Assembly: GCF_964283195.1 (NCBI RefSeq)
Contig: NZ_CAXYLH010000008.1
Strand: one strand, 5' to 3'
DNA: 64,000 nt
Source: Paratractidigestivibacter sp003150175
GTDB lineage: Bacteria; Actinomycetota; Coriobacteriia; Coriobacteriales; Atopobiaceae
The position numbers were made by a program, and so were the translations under genes. How positions within the stretch are numbered: the stretch's first letter is position 1; each line of letters opens with the position of its first letter. Positions 1 through 8,348 of this stretch are shown here, piece after piece. The notes beneath the pieces are model-generated. The model made no database searches. It worked only from the letters and a program-made list of their open reading frames with translations, and was not told the DNA's origin.

Positions 1-439
1 GCGAGGCTCATGTCGGCCGCGGGCTAGCCGCGGCCGGCGGCGGTTGCGAATTTACACACCGATTTGGACTTGACCGCGGGGCCTAGGCGTTTTGCGCAGA
101 AACTCGCTCCTCCAGCTCCCAATTCGAACTGAGCGTGCGGGTTTCTGTGCGGTTTGACTTGTCCGTCAGCTGGACGTGCGGGATTCTGCGCATTTCATCT
201 TGTTTGCCAGCTGAACGTTCAAGAATCTGCGCGGGTCTCCGTGGACCGTAGCTGAACGTGCGGAAATCTGCGCGGGGCTCCGCGTGCCGCAATCGACGCG
301 CATCAACACAGGCTCTTTTCCGCTCGGTGTAATCCTTCGCGATTTGCGCGACCGTCCTCAATTTCCTACGATTTGCAAGGAAAGAAATGCAGCAAGGAGA
401 ATTCCAACCCCCATACAAACCAAAGAAAGGCACCCTCCC
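1..439. other. intergenic region with repeats, no gene seen
   Basis: I see no credible gene in this stretch. The long minus-strand frame from about 874 to 83 is rich in Arg, Asp and His, has no recognisable domain and runs antisense through gtrA, so I do not accept it. The region holds the 41-bp tandem repeat array listed separately and a leader before the GtrA gene. Confidence 0.6.
127..290. repeat. four tandem copies of a 41-bp repeat
   Basis: Units start at 127, 168, 209 and 250, exactly 41 bp apart. The first 25 bases of each unit are conserved (core AGCTGAACGTGCGG then AATCTGCGCG) and the last 16 vary. A partial inverted copy lies at about 88-110 (GCGCAGAAACTCGC against GCGGGTTTCTGTGC), so the block could fold as a hairpin. 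The array is noncoding and lies upstream of gtrA. Its function is unknown; it could be a dispersed intergenic repeat family. Confidence 0.75.
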
Positions 440-850
440 ATGCGCAAACTCATAGAGCAGCTCCTCAAGTTCGGCGTCGTCGGCGTGATCGCGTTTGCGA
501 TCGACTACGGCGTCCTTATGCTCCTCTCGCAAGGCTTGGGTTGGGACCCGGTGCTCTCTGCGGGCATCTCGTTCGTGGTCAGCCTCGTGTTCAATTATCT
601 GGCGTCGATGAAGTACGTATTTGCCCGCCGCGACGACATGAGCCGCCAGCGCGAGTTCGTCATCTTCGCGGTGCTCTCCGCCATCGGCCTTGTGATCAAC
701 GAGATCATCATCGCAGCTGGCACGGCCGTTCTCGGCACGGGGGCCCTGGCCGTCACCGTCTCGAAGGTCGTCGCCACTGCCGTCGTCATGATCTGGAACT
801 TCGTCAGCCGAAAGAAGTGGCTCGAGGCCAAGGATCCCTCGGGGGAGTAG
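440..850 (+). CDS. GtrA family membrane protein
   Basis: A 136-residue protein with four predicted membrane helices (about 10-30, 36-56, 73-93, 100-122), matching the size and layout of the GtrA/DPMS family. It starts MRKLIEQLLKFGVVG, with the FGVVG(V/A)xxF(A/V)xDY family signature. Members are thought to help move polyprenyl-phosphate-linked sugars across the membrane together with a GtrB-type glycosyltransferase; a GtrB-like protein is at 24054-24992. The ATG at 440 was chosen over upstream in-frame ATGs because the family motif begins there and the upstream residues are not conserved-looking. A terminator follows at 941-980. Confidence 0.85.
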   Translation: MRKLIEQLLKFGVVGVIAFAIDYGVLMLLSQGLGWDPVLSAGISFVVSLVFNYLASMKYVFARRDDMSRQREFVIFAVLSAIGLVINEIIIAAGTAVLGTGALAVTVSKVVATAVVMIWNFVSRKKWLEAKDPSGE

Positions 851-854
851 AGGC

Positions 855-914
855 CCATAGCTCGGGCGCCGCACAGGTAGGGATCCATAGCTCGGGCGCT
901 TCCCAGCAGGGCGG
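855..914 (+). repeat. two-copy 30-bp direct repeat
   Basis: CCATAGCTCGGGCGC occurs at 855-869 and again at 885-899, a 30-bp period just after the gtrA stop codon. No function is apparent. Confidence 0.5.
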
Positions 915-940
915 CTTTGAATCTGCCCCTCGCCAACAAA

Positions 941-980
941 GAAGCCCGCGCTCTCCAGTCTTCCGGAGGGCGCGGGCTTC
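941..980. terminator. bidirectional rho-independent terminator
   Basis: GAAGCCCGCGCTCTCC (941-956) pairs with GGAGGGCGCGGGCTTC (965-980) with one wobble and an 8-base loop. It sits between the convergent gtrA and DJ-1/PfpI genes and can serve both. Confidence 0.8.
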
Positions 981-1014
981 TTCCATGCTCTTAGACGCTA
1001 CGGTTCGAAGACCC

Positions 1015-1593
1015 CTAGATCTCGATCTTCGCTCCCATGAGCTTGACGAACTCGCGGACGATGGCGGTGTCGCCGGGCCAGGCGGGGGAGGTCACGAGGT
1101 TCTTGTCGACGACGGCCTCGTCGACGTTGACGGGCACGTACTCGCCGCCCGCGAGCGTGATGTCCGGGCCGACGGCGGGGTAGGCCGTTGCCTTGTAGCC
1201 GGTAAGGACGCCGGCGGCGGTGAGGACCTGCGGGCCGTGGCAGATGGCGGCGACGGGCTTGTTCGCGGCGAAGAACTCGCGGACGATCTCGAGCACGCGC
1301 TCGTTTAAGCGGATGTACTCGGGCGCGCGGCCGCCGGTGATGAAGAGACCCTCGTAGTCGGCGGTGTCCACGGCGTCGAAGTCTGCTGTGAGCGCGAAGT
1401 TGTGGCCGCGCAGCTCGGTGTAGGTCTGCTCGCCGAGGAAGTCGTGGACGGCGGTGGCCACGGTATCGCCGGCCTTCTTGTCGGGGCAGACGGCATCGAC
1501 CTGGTAGCCGAGCACAGACAGGGCCTGGAATGGGACCATCGTCTCGTAGTCCTCGGTGAAGTCGCCGCACAGGAGGAGCACTTTTTTGGGCAT
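1015..1593 (-). CDS. DJ-1/PfpI family protein
   Basis: A 192-residue cytoplasmic protein of the DJ-1/PfpI (glutamine amidotransferase-like) superfamily. It starts MPKKVLLLCGDFTEDYE, has the acidic residue of the first loop, and the nucleophile elbow AICHG, with the reactive Cys at about residue 114. Members act as glyoxalase/deglycase-like enzymes, proteases or chaperones; the substrate cannot be read from sequence. The start at 1593 follows GAAAGGACC and matches the family N-terminus, so the 21 residues in frame upstream are rejected. The gene stands alone, transcribed away from the acyltransferase, and is probably not part of glycan synthesis. Confidence 0.85.
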   Translation of the reverse strand: MPKKVLLLCGDFTEDYETMVPFQALSVLGYQVDAVCPDKKAGDTVATAVHDFLGEQTYTELRGHNFALTADFDAVDTADYEGLFITGGRAPEYIRLNERVLEIVREFFAANKPVAAICHGPQVLTAAGVLTGYKATAYPAVGPDITLAGGEYVPVNVDEAVVDKNLVTSPAWPGDTAIVREFVKLMGAKIEI

Positions 1594-1906
1594 AGGTCGG
1601 GTCCTTTCGTCGTAGATTTGCAATCCCAAGGTGGGTATGTAATCTATCTGATTCAACTATTGTTGTTATGTGTTATTCGGCATGTGGCCATAACGACATC
1701 GATGAGCGTCACGGAGCATAGGATTTCTCGTAATAGCTCCATAATTCAATGTGGCTGCGCAATAGTCGAGCAACGCCTCGCTCGACAAGTTGCTGACCAA
1801 TGAACGCCCCGGTGGTTTATGCGGGCGTCTCCGGTGTGTACCCAAGTTCAATACGCTACCATTGCCCTGATTCATGCAAGAGGAAATAGCGAGGGTATTT
1901 CGAATA
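1594..1906. other. intergenic region, no gene seen
   Basis: About 310 bp between divergent genes. The only open frame (1666-1875, minus, 69 residues) has no recognisable domain or ribosome site. The stretch is more AT-rich than its neighbours and must hold the promoters of both flanking genes, but I could not fix -35/-10 boxes with confidence. Confidence 0.5.
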
Positions 1907-2980
1907 ATGTCTAAACGCGCGCATCTTTACTATATTGATGGGCTTAGGGTCCTGGGCACGATCGCGGTTTTTGTTTACCACCTTAACGACCAGCTCATTA
2001 CCCTTAACGAGAACTATGGTGTGCCGCTCTCTCCGGCGGCAATTCTTCCGACCAAGGCGTTCGGGATCGGCTTAGGCCAGGCTGCGGTCGCGCTTTTCTT
2101 TGTGATCTCCGGCTTTGTGCTCATGTATACGACCAGTGATTCTCGACTTGACGTGAGCCGTTATGCAAAGAGACGCATACTTGATATCTTCCCCTTCTTT
2201 TATAGTGCATATATTGTTGCTTTTTTTATTGTCGCGCTAGCAGGCATACGGCTGATCCAAGGTCCTCTCTCTGCTTGGAAGCTCATCTTTACCATCTTTG
2301 GGCTAGACGGGTATCTGAGCTGTTATCCTTCGCCTTTCTCGCCCAACTGGTATTTGGTCGGCGAGTGGTACCTAGGATGCCTTATTTTGCTTTACTGCTT
2401 TTTTCCTTTTATTCATAAGCTGCAGAGAGAGTCGAAGCTTGGTGCCTTCCTTACGGTGGTGGGCGTCCCGGCGATTATTCTCTTTGTCACATCAATGGGC
2501 GCGACATACATTGACTATACGGGTTATTTTGTTCCCGGTCTTTCGTGCTTTGCCGCGGGCTCGTTCATTGCGCTTAAGCTCGGCGAAAAGAAACCTGATG
2601 CGAAATTTGCCGCAGTATCGCTATTGGCCTTGATTGCATGTTCTTTCTTGGGTAGCTATTTCGGGAAGCTGCTAATGCCGATCGTCGGGATCGGCTGCTT
2701 CGGGTTATTCGGGTGGTTCTTCTCGAAGCTATTTTTCTCGAAGCTATTTAATAAGGAGGTCACGGCGCTCTCTTTTGCATCAAGGATCAGCTTCCCTTTT
2801 TATCTGATGCATCATGTGGCTATATACGTCGTGACTCTACTCGCCATGCCCTCGGTAGTCAGCCTGAGGTCCGAGGCGTTCGTTTTCGTCTGCGCGCTCT
2901 CGCTGTCTTTTGCTTGGGGAGCGGTTGTGCTCTGGATCGGATCTTGGTTAAAGTCCTTTGCAAAGAAGCGCATGGGTTAG
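1907..2980 (+). CDS. acyltransferase family 3 membrane protein
   Basis: A 357-residue integral membrane acyltransferase (Acyl_transf_3, OafA/WecH type) with about ten predicted helices. The N-terminal LYYIDGLRVLGTIAVFVYHLND holds the family's R...H motif, with the proposed catalytic His in VYHL. Members transfer acetyl or other acyl groups to sugars of surface polymers, so it probably O-acylates the polymer of this locus. The ATG at 1907 was chosen over 1874 because the paralogue at 10895 starts at the equivalent MSK. The second copy at 10895-11957 is frameshifted, which leaves this one as the apparently functional copy. Confidence 0.85.
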   Translation: MSKRAHLYYIDGLRVLGTIAVFVYHLNDQLITLNENYGVPLSPAAILPTKAFGIGLGQAAVALFFVISGFVLMYTTSDSRLDVSRYAKRRILDIFPFFYSAYIVAFFIVALAGIRLIQGPLSAWKLIFTIFGLDGYLSCYPSPFSPNWYLVGEWYLGCLILLYCFFPFIHKLQRESKLGAFLTVVGVPAIILFVTSMGATYIDYTGYFVPGLSCFAAGSFIALKLGEKKPDAKFAAVSLLALIACSFLGSYFGKLLMPIVGIGCFGLFGWFFSKLFFSKLFNKEVTALSFASRISFPFYLMHHVAIYVVTLLAMPSVVSLRSEAFVFVCALSLSFAWGAVVLWIGSWLKSFAKKRMG

Positions 2981-3077
2981 GATTGCCCTATGCGTTTCTC
3001 CTGCCTGAATCACCTAGGCACGAATTCTGCGCTAGCCTAAGTTCCTGACATCCCTCGGATATACGAATGAGTTGTAT

Positions 3078-5165
3078 ATGTTTGAATTGATTAGACTTCT
3101 GGTAGTTCTTCTGTCTTTCATTGTGGTTCCAGGTTTCTTAATTTGCCGTGCGTTCGGTACAAGGGGAGTCTGGTCGGCTCTTCTGTCCCCAGTCGTGGGG
3201 CTTGCGTTCCTCACTTGTATTTGTCAGGTATATGCGCTGGTGGGAATTGTCGCCAGCCCGATGGATGTTTTTACCCCAGCGATTCTGATCTCCCTAGTTC
3301 TTATGCTGCTGCTTAGCAGGAGATTTTCCTCGTTGGATTTGCCTCGGATTCACCCCGTAATCCCTGTCCTCTATGTACTTATTGGTCTTGCCCTGGGCTA
3401 TAACCTCTTTATTTCTCGGATAGGCTCTCTTGACGCTCTTTACCAGGCATACGACGTTACCTGGCATTTGAATGTGATCCAGGGTTTCGTTGACTCCGGT
3501 AAGTTCACGTGCTTTGGCGTCAGTCCTTATCTCAGCGCTGCCGATGCAGCGATCGCCCCCGTCGACTACTCCGGTTTCTATCCGACTGCATGGCACATGC
3601 TGTGCGCGCTGACTTCCATGGCAACGGGCGCTTCGGTTCCCACAGTTATCAATGTTTCAATGCTTGCTTTTGCGGGGGTCGTTTTCCCGCTAGCTGTCCT
3701 CGCGTTTTTAGCCAGTCTGTTCCCGAACAATAAACGAATTCTGTTGTGCGGAGCGATCGTCTGTGTCGCTTTTGTTGCCTTCCCGTGGTATCTCCTGGTA
3801 TTCGGTCCTGTTTACCCTAATTTTGCCGGGTTCTGCCTTGTGCCCGCCGCAATGGCGACTTTTGTGCGCTTGACCAGGCCGGAGGCCAACGTATCGGAGC
3901 GCGTTCGCCTCGGTGTGCTCCTTGTGGGAGAAGCGCTCGGCTTGGCGCTCTGTCACCCGAACGCGGTTTTTACCTGCGTTCTCCTGCTTTCCTCGTATTG
4001 CGTGCACCGACTTTACGACGAAGCGGCCAAACGGACGGCTAATCGCGTGATCAGGTTTGCGGTTCCGCTTGTGTTCATCGTGTTTGTTGCTGCGTTCTGG
4101 CTCTTCTGCTATAAACTGCCGTTCCTGCAGGATACCGTGACTCATACGTGGAAACCCTATGCCTGGGCTTGGCAAGAAATCATCAATATTCTTACTTTGC
4201 AGTACACGTTTGGCTTTTGCTACGAGACCGCTTCCCAGTATGTTCTCGGCGCACTCGTCGTGTTCGGCGCGGTCGGCGCGCTATTCAAGTCAGGAAAGCG
4301 CTGGATGACGGTTTCCTATAGCTTGGCATGCTATGTCCTGCTGGTGGCCGCGACTCACAAAGATGAATTCAAGCAGATTCTTACCGGATTCTGGTATACC
4401 GACCCCATGCGCTTGGGAGCGGTCTGCACCATCGCGGCCATTCCTTTGGCGGCGTTAGGGCTCGAATGGGTTTACTGCCAGGTCGTACGGGCTTGCGAGA
4501 AGTACAACGCCGTAAAGACAAAGCCGACAAATTGTCGGCTGATCGCCGCTTCGCTTGCGGTTGCTTTCCTCGTTCTCAACTTTATGCCTGGGTTTAACCT
4601 CGCTGGTCTTCATCGAACCTATACCCAGGAGGAATATCGCAAGTATTACAAGATGGAGGATCGCGATAGACCGAACAAGTCTTTCCATACGACGTACGGC
4701 GATTTCCGCGAGATCGTGAGCGATACGTATCGTCTCGACAACCCGCTTGATTCAACCGAGCAAGTTTTCCTCGACAAAGTGCAGCAAATCGTGCCGAAGG
4801 ACGCCGTGATCATCAATGACCCCATGGATGGTAGCTTCCTTGCGTATGGCACACGCGGCATGCGGGTTTACTACCGCAATTTCGTTGGATTCGGGGGCAG
4901 CAACGAGGCGTCTGCGAGCAAGACCATCAGGACGAGCCTTGTGGATTACGACTCCAATGAGGAGGTCAAATCCGCAGTCGATAGCATCGATGCCCTGTAT
5001 GTCATGGTTTTGCGCGGAAAAGAATGCGAGGCAAGCTTCATTAATCTGCGTAAGGACTATGACGCGTCGCTCTTTACCGGCATTACGTCCATCACGGAGA
5101 GTACTCCTGGCTTCAAACTCCTACTCAAGACCGGTCCCATGGCGCTTTATGAAATCGAGCGGTAG
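3078..5165 (+). CDS. large multi-pass membrane protein, DUF6541-like
   Basis: A protein of about 695 residues with 12-14 predicted membrane helices over the first 500 residues and a soluble C-terminal part of about 170. The pattern resembles DUF6541 and other GT-C-fold proteins that use polyprenyl-phosphate sugars. A loop near residue 120 reads YQAYDVTWHLNVIQGF, with an acidic residue and the WHL motif typical of such proteins. A likely role is transfer of a sugar from a lipid donor outside the membrane to the growing polymer. A TTG at 3072 is an alternative start. A GT2/DUF2304 pair that could supply the lipid-linked sugar follows directly. Confidence 0.6.
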   Translation: MFELIRLLVVLLSFIVVPGFLICRAFGTRGVWSALLSPVVGLAFLTCICQVYALVGIVASPMDVFTPAILISLVLMLLLSRRFSSLDLPRIHPVIPVLYVLIGLALGYNLFISRIGSLDALYQAYDVTWHLNVIQGFVDSGKFTCFGVSPYLSAADAAIAPVDYSGFYPTAWHMLCALTSMATGASVPTVINVSMLAFAGVVFPLAVLAFLASLFPNNKRILLCGAIVCVAFVAFPWYLLVFGPVYPNFAGFCLVPAAMATFVRLTRPEANVSERVRLGVLLVGEALGLALCHPNAVFTCVLLLSSYCVHRLYDEAAKRTANRVIRFAVPLVFIVFVAAFWLFCYKLPFLQDTVTHTWKPYAWAWQEIINILTLQYTFGFCYETASQYVLGALVVFGAVGALFKSGKRWMTVSYSLACYVLLVAATHKDEFKQILTGFWYTDPMRLGAVCTIAAIPLAALGLEWVYCQVVRACEKYNAVKTKPTNCRLIAASLAVAFLVLNFMPGFNLAGLHRTYTQEEYRKYYKMEDRDRPNKSFHTTYGDFREIVSDTYRLDNPLDSTEQVFLDKVQQIVPKDAVIINDPMDGSFLAYGTRGMRVYYRNFVGFGGSNEASASKTIRTSLVDYDSNEEVKSAVDSIDALYVMVLRGKECEASFINLRKDYDASLFTGITSITESTPGFKLLLKTGPMALYEIER

Positions 5166-5226
5166 CCACAGTCCTCGTGTTATGGTAGACGGCAAGTAAT
5201 TGAAGCTAGAAGCGGGAGTCGAGTAC

Positions 5227-5910
5227 ATGAAGGTCCTTGCCGTCGTCCCGGCATTCAACGAGGAGGAGTGCCTCGCGAACACTATCTCCGAGCTTAAGGC
5301 GACCTGTCCGGAGGTCGACTACCTCGTCGTCAATGACGGCTCCTCGGACGGCACTGCCGACGTTATTTCATCAAAACACCTGAATGGCGTGAACCTCCCG
5401 GTGAACACAGGCCTCACCTCGGCCTTCCGCACGGGGATGAAGTATGCTCGGCGCAACGGCTACGATGCGGTGGTGCAGTTCGATGCGGACGGCCAGCATA
5501 TGCCCTTCTACATCCCCGCGATGGCTCAGACCATGTGCCAGAAGGACGCCGACATCGTCATCGCGTCCCGCTACCTCGACGGCACCGTTAAGCCCACGGG
5601 CGCGCGCGGCGCGGGGTCGCGGCTCATTACCTGGCTGATCAAGCTCACGACTGGCAAGACCATCACCGACCCCACGAGCGGCATGCGAATGTATAGCCGC
5701 CGCATGATCGATCTTTTTGCGACCGGCTTCGACATCGCGCCTGAGCCCGACCTAGTTGCGCTTGCGGCTCGCAAATACGGCCCCGTCGTCGAGGTCCAGG
5801 CACAAATGCGCGAGCGCCAGGGCGGCGAGAGCTACCTCAAACTCGGCAATGTCATCCGCTACATGAGCCGCACGTGCTTGGCCATCGTCATGTCCCGATT
5901 CCTGAGGTAG
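5227..5910 (+). CDS. GT2 glycosyltransferase, polyprenyl-phosphate type
   Basis: A 227-residue GT-A glycosyltransferase of family 2, similar to dolichol-phosphate mannosyltransferase (DPM1). It starts VLAVVPAFNEEE, has NDGSSDGT in the nucleotide-binding region and QFDADGQH as the metal-binding DxD-type site, then TDPTSGMRMYSR. It lacks C-terminal membrane helices, so it probably needs a membrane partner. The next gene, a DUF2304 protein 7 bp downstream, fits that role. It likely moves a sugar from a nucleotide donor to undecaprenyl phosphate. The ATG at 5227 follows GGGAG. The pair recurs at 44966-46030. Confidence 0.88.
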   Translation: MKVLAVVPAFNEEECLANTISELKATCPEVDYLVVNDGSSDGTADVISSKHLNGVNLPVNTGLTSAFRTGMKYARRNGYDAVVQFDADGQHMPFYIPAMAQTMCQKDADIVIASRYLDGTVKPTGARGAGSRLITWLIKLTTGKTITDPTSGMRMYSRRMIDLFATGFDIAPEPDLVALAARKYGPVVEVQAQMRERQGGESYLKLGNVIRYMSRTCLAIVMSRFLR

Positions 5911-5917
5911 GTTGTCT

Positions 5918-6253
5918 ATGCTGCCGTTCTATCTCCGTCTGCTGCTCGTTGCAGGAGCCGCCTTCGCCCTCATCGTCGTCGGGCGCAAAGTGCGCAAGCA
6001 GAAAATCCTCTTTGAGGACGCCGTGTTCTGGGTTGTCGTGGCTGTAGTGTTCGTTATCCTCGCGATTTTCCCCGAGATCGCCATCCGTCTCGCCGCTGCC
6101 CTCGGATTCATGAGCGCGAGCAACTTCATCTACCTGTGCATCATCGCCCTGCTGCTCTGGAAGGTCTTCGTTAACTCCGCCGAGATCAGCAGGTTAAAGA
6201 CCAAGGTCGATGAACTTGCGCAAGAGGTCGCGCTGGCGAATAAAGGTAAGTAA
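5918..6253 (+). CDS. DUF2304 family membrane protein
   Basis: A 111-residue protein with three predicted helices (about 5-22, 33-53, 66-84) and a short C-terminal coiled coil (ISRLKTKVDELAQEVALANK). This matches DUF2304, which usually sits directly after a DPM1-like GT2. The ribosome site GAGGTAG overlaps the stop codon of the GT gene, pointing to translational coupling. It probably anchors the glycosyltransferase at the membrane or helps flip its lipid-linked product; that is inferred from gene pairing. Confidence 0.8.
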   Translation: MLPFYLRLLLVAGAAFALIVVGRKVRKQKILFEDAVFWVVVAVVFVILAIFPEIAIRLAAALGFMSASNFIYLCIIALLLWKVFVNSAEISRLKTKVDELAQEVALANKGK

Positions 6254-6278
6254 TCGCCCTGGTTCGCCTTGTAAAGAT

Positions 6279-6313
6279 GAGCGCCCGTGAGCCGCATTGG
6301 CTCACGGGCGCTC
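6279..6313. terminator. bidirectional terminator hairpin
   Basis: A perfect 15-bp stem, GAGCGCCCGTGAGCC (6279-6293) with GGCTCACGGGCGCTC (6299-6313), and a 5-base loop. It lies between the DUF2304 gene and the convergent repeat-protein gene. Confidence 0.85.
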
Positions 6314-6357
6314 ATTCAGGTTAATTGCTCTGGTGCCAGACGGTACTTGAGCGATGT

Positions 6358-7113
6358 CTAGCCGATCTGCGCACAGTTCTTGCAGAGGCGCCTTCCCGAT
6401 GCCTGCGCCTCCGAAAGGCTGACGGTCCTATAGCTCTTCGCTTTTTCCATCGACCTGCACCACTGGGTGTGGTAAACGTTGCTTCCATTGACGAGATAGG
6501 CAACGTTCGCATCCGGATTCGCGGTTCCCGGGTTGTTACCTCCGCCATGGTTTCCGTTGTCGGGAGTTGAAGGCTTCGGCTGCTCGATGGGTCCAAGTCC
6601 TGGCACGCTGTACCCACCGCCGATTCCGCTCCAGGCGTAGCCCTCTGAGCGCCATCCCACAGAAACCAGCATCGAGTCTTCGCTGGGGTCTGCCGTGTAG
6701 TTGTGCGTCCCCGTTATAGCGTAGGGATTGTATTGCCGGAGCATCTTGACGTCGCCGCTCGAATACCATCCGATACCCTCATAAGACCAACCTGCGCTGA
6801 TCAAAGAGTCACGTTCATCTTGATTCGTCGTGTAGTGGTGATCGCCACCTGGGACATAAGAATTGTAAAGACGATAGACATCTTTGCCTGACGTGGGCGC
6901 GACCCAGCCAACTCCCTCGCAGTTCCATCCTGCCATCCTGAGGGAGTCCCGCTCATCAGTGGAGGAGGTGTAGAAGTGCTCCCCTGTATAGGAGTTATAC
7001 ATCCTCCACATCGGGTTGCCTTCAGAGCCGAATGCAGCGATGGGCCACAGGGCGAAGAGGCCGAAGGCAAGAAGGACGTAAACCCAAGCACGTGCTTGAT
7101 TTGATTTGACCAT
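6358..7113 (-). CDS. secreted DUF5648 protein with Cys-rich C-terminal tail
   Basis: A 251-residue exported protein. Residues 1-30 form a signal peptide (VYVLLAFGLFALWPIAAFGS). Residues 35-168 carry three repeats of the DUF5648 module: MWRMYNSYTGEHFYT, VYRLYNSYVPGGDHHYT and LLRQYNPYAITGTHNYT, each followed by GWxxEGxxW. A Gly/Asn/Pro-rich linker leads to residues 205-248 (YLVNGSNVYHTQWC ... RLCKNC), an Ada-like or thermonuclease-associated motif with three Cys and one His that could bind metal. The ribosome site AGGAG precedes the ATG. No catalytic domain is seen, so a wall-binding or sensing role is possible. Confidence 0.82.
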   Translation of the reverse strand: MVKSNQARAWVYVLLAFGLFALWPIAAFGSEGNPMWRMYNSYTGEHFYTSSTDERDSLRMAGWNCEGVGWVAPTSGKDVYRLYNSYVPGGDHHYTTNQDERDSLISAGWSYEGIGWYSSGDVKMLRQYNPYAITGTHNYTADPSEDSMLVSVGWRSEGYAWSGIGGGYSVPGLGPIEQPKPSTPDNGNHGGGNNPGTANPDANVAYLVNGSNVYHTQWCRSMEKAKSYRTVSLSEAQASGRRLCKNCAQIG

Positions 7114-7333
7114 AACGCTCCTTCACAGTTAATTGGATTCAATGATGGTCTAATTATTTGAGGCGTACCCCTGCCAACTGCCTGCAAGGCTGCGAGCGGT
7201 CGTGAACTTGCGGCTTCGCGTGACCGTTTGCCGAAATATAACTTTGCGGTAGCTCTGGCAAATCAGTGCGGATGGATACTGTTCGACATAGCCGTATGCG
7301 GCTAGAAGTATGGCCATTTTGGAAGGAGACGCA

Positions 7334-8287
7334 ATGAAACACCAGGTAAACGCTACAATCTGTACGGTTATGGCCTTATCGACGGCCCTATCCTTGCAGA
7401 TGCCTTTGACGGCTCTCGCGTCGACGGGCCAGAATCAGTCGGAAGGACTTGAGGCCCATGCCGGGATTTCATCGTCTGACGAGAGCTCAACTACGGAAAT
7501 CGCCGTTTACCCCAAAGAGCCTTTGCCTTATTCGCTTGGCGAAGTGAAGACAATCCAAATGCCTGCCAACGAATTTGTGATCAGAGAAGCATACAGGCTT
7601 GACCTTGATCACGGCTCTACGTTAACGATCAAGGCCAGTGGCTGGAATCATCATGATTCTTATTCTGCCTTGGCGTTGTTCTCGGCGGCTGACTATGATT
7701 CTTTCAATAAGAGCGCTGAGGTTCCGTTCGAAAAAGCTATCTTTGTCCAGAATCGTACAGCCGATGACGTCTCTTACTCGCTTCCCTTAAGCAAGGGACA
7801 ATATGTACTCCTGTTCGCTTCTGGCAACGGAAGCGGGGATGCCGGTTCGGTCCAATTGACTATGACTGCGAAGTATAAGATCATGCACCGCCTGTACAAC
7901 AGCTACACCGGCGAGCACTTCTACACCGCCAGTGCCTCGGAGCGCGACGGCCTGGTGGCTGCCGGCTGGACCTACGAGGGCGTGGGCTGGGCCGCGCCGG
8001 ATGCCTCGGGGACCCCGGTCTACCGCCTCTACAACCCCTACGCCCCCGGCGGCGACCACCACTACACGATGAGCGCCTCGGAGAGGGACTCGCTCGTGGA
8101 GGCCGGCTGGAGGTACGAGGGAGTCGGCTGGTTCTCCGACGACTCGCGCGGGGTCGCGCTCTACCGCCAGTACAACCCCTACGCGGCCACCGGCTCGCAC
8201 AACTACACCGCCTCGAAGGCCGAGAACGACTCGCTCGTGGCGGCCGGCTGGCGCGCCGAGGGCGTCGCGTGGTACGGACTGAGGTAA
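7334..8287 (+). CDS. secreted DUF5648 protein with novel N-terminal domain
   Basis: A 317-residue exported protein. It starts MKHQVNATICTVM with a signal peptide ending near residue 30 (LTALAS). Residues 40-180 form a domain I cannot name, apparently beta-rich (LDHGSTLTIKASGWNHH ... GQYVLLFASGNGSGDAGSVQLTM), reminiscent of pre-peptidase/PPC-like sandwiches. Residues 185-317 are the DUF5648 three-repeat module. The start follows GGAAGGAGA. The DNA of the module is nearly identical to that of the next gene and is visibly more GC-rich than the N-terminal half, suggesting gene conversion. Confidence 0.8.
   Translation: MKHQVNATICTVMALSTALSLQMPLTALASTGQNQSEGLEAHAGISSSDESSTTEIAVYPKEPLPYSLGEVKTIQMPANEFVIREAYRLDLDHGSTLTIKASGWNHHDSYSALALFSAADYDSFNKSAEVPFEKAIFVQNRTADDVSYSLPLSKGQYVLLFASGNGSGDAGSVQLTMTAKYKIMHRLYNSYTGEHFYTASASERDGLVAAGWTYEGVGWAAPDASGTPVYRLYNPYAPGGDHHYTMSASERDSLVEAGWRYEGVGWFSDDSRGVALYRQYNPYAATGSHNYTASKAENDSLVAAGWRAEGVAWYGLR
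8021..8277 (+). repeat. 257-bp near-identical block, copy 1
   Basis: This part of the DUF5648 module matches 9498-9754 with three mismatches by my reading (one in the GGTTCTCC/GGTACTCC region, one in AACCCC/AATCCC, one in TCGAAG/TCAAAG). Both copies are in the same orientation, 1477 bp apart. Confidence 0.85.
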
Positions 8288-8348
8288 AGTTCAGAAGGAA
8301 TGTTCAATCGCGTTAGGGACGCGATGCGTTTATCCGGATGGGGCGGGA

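Noticed and set aside
127..290. Possible CRISPR array
   Set aside because: The 41-bp units have a degenerate core and 16-bp variable parts, only four copies, and no cas genes are near.
83..874. Long minus-strand open frame (263 codons) over the first kilobase
   Set aside because: Runs antisense to gtrA, no domain, biased Arg/Asp/His composition typical of a shadow frame in GC-rich DNA.
1666..1875. Small minus-strand open frame
   Set aside because: No ribosome site or family pattern; lies in the AT-rich intergenic region.
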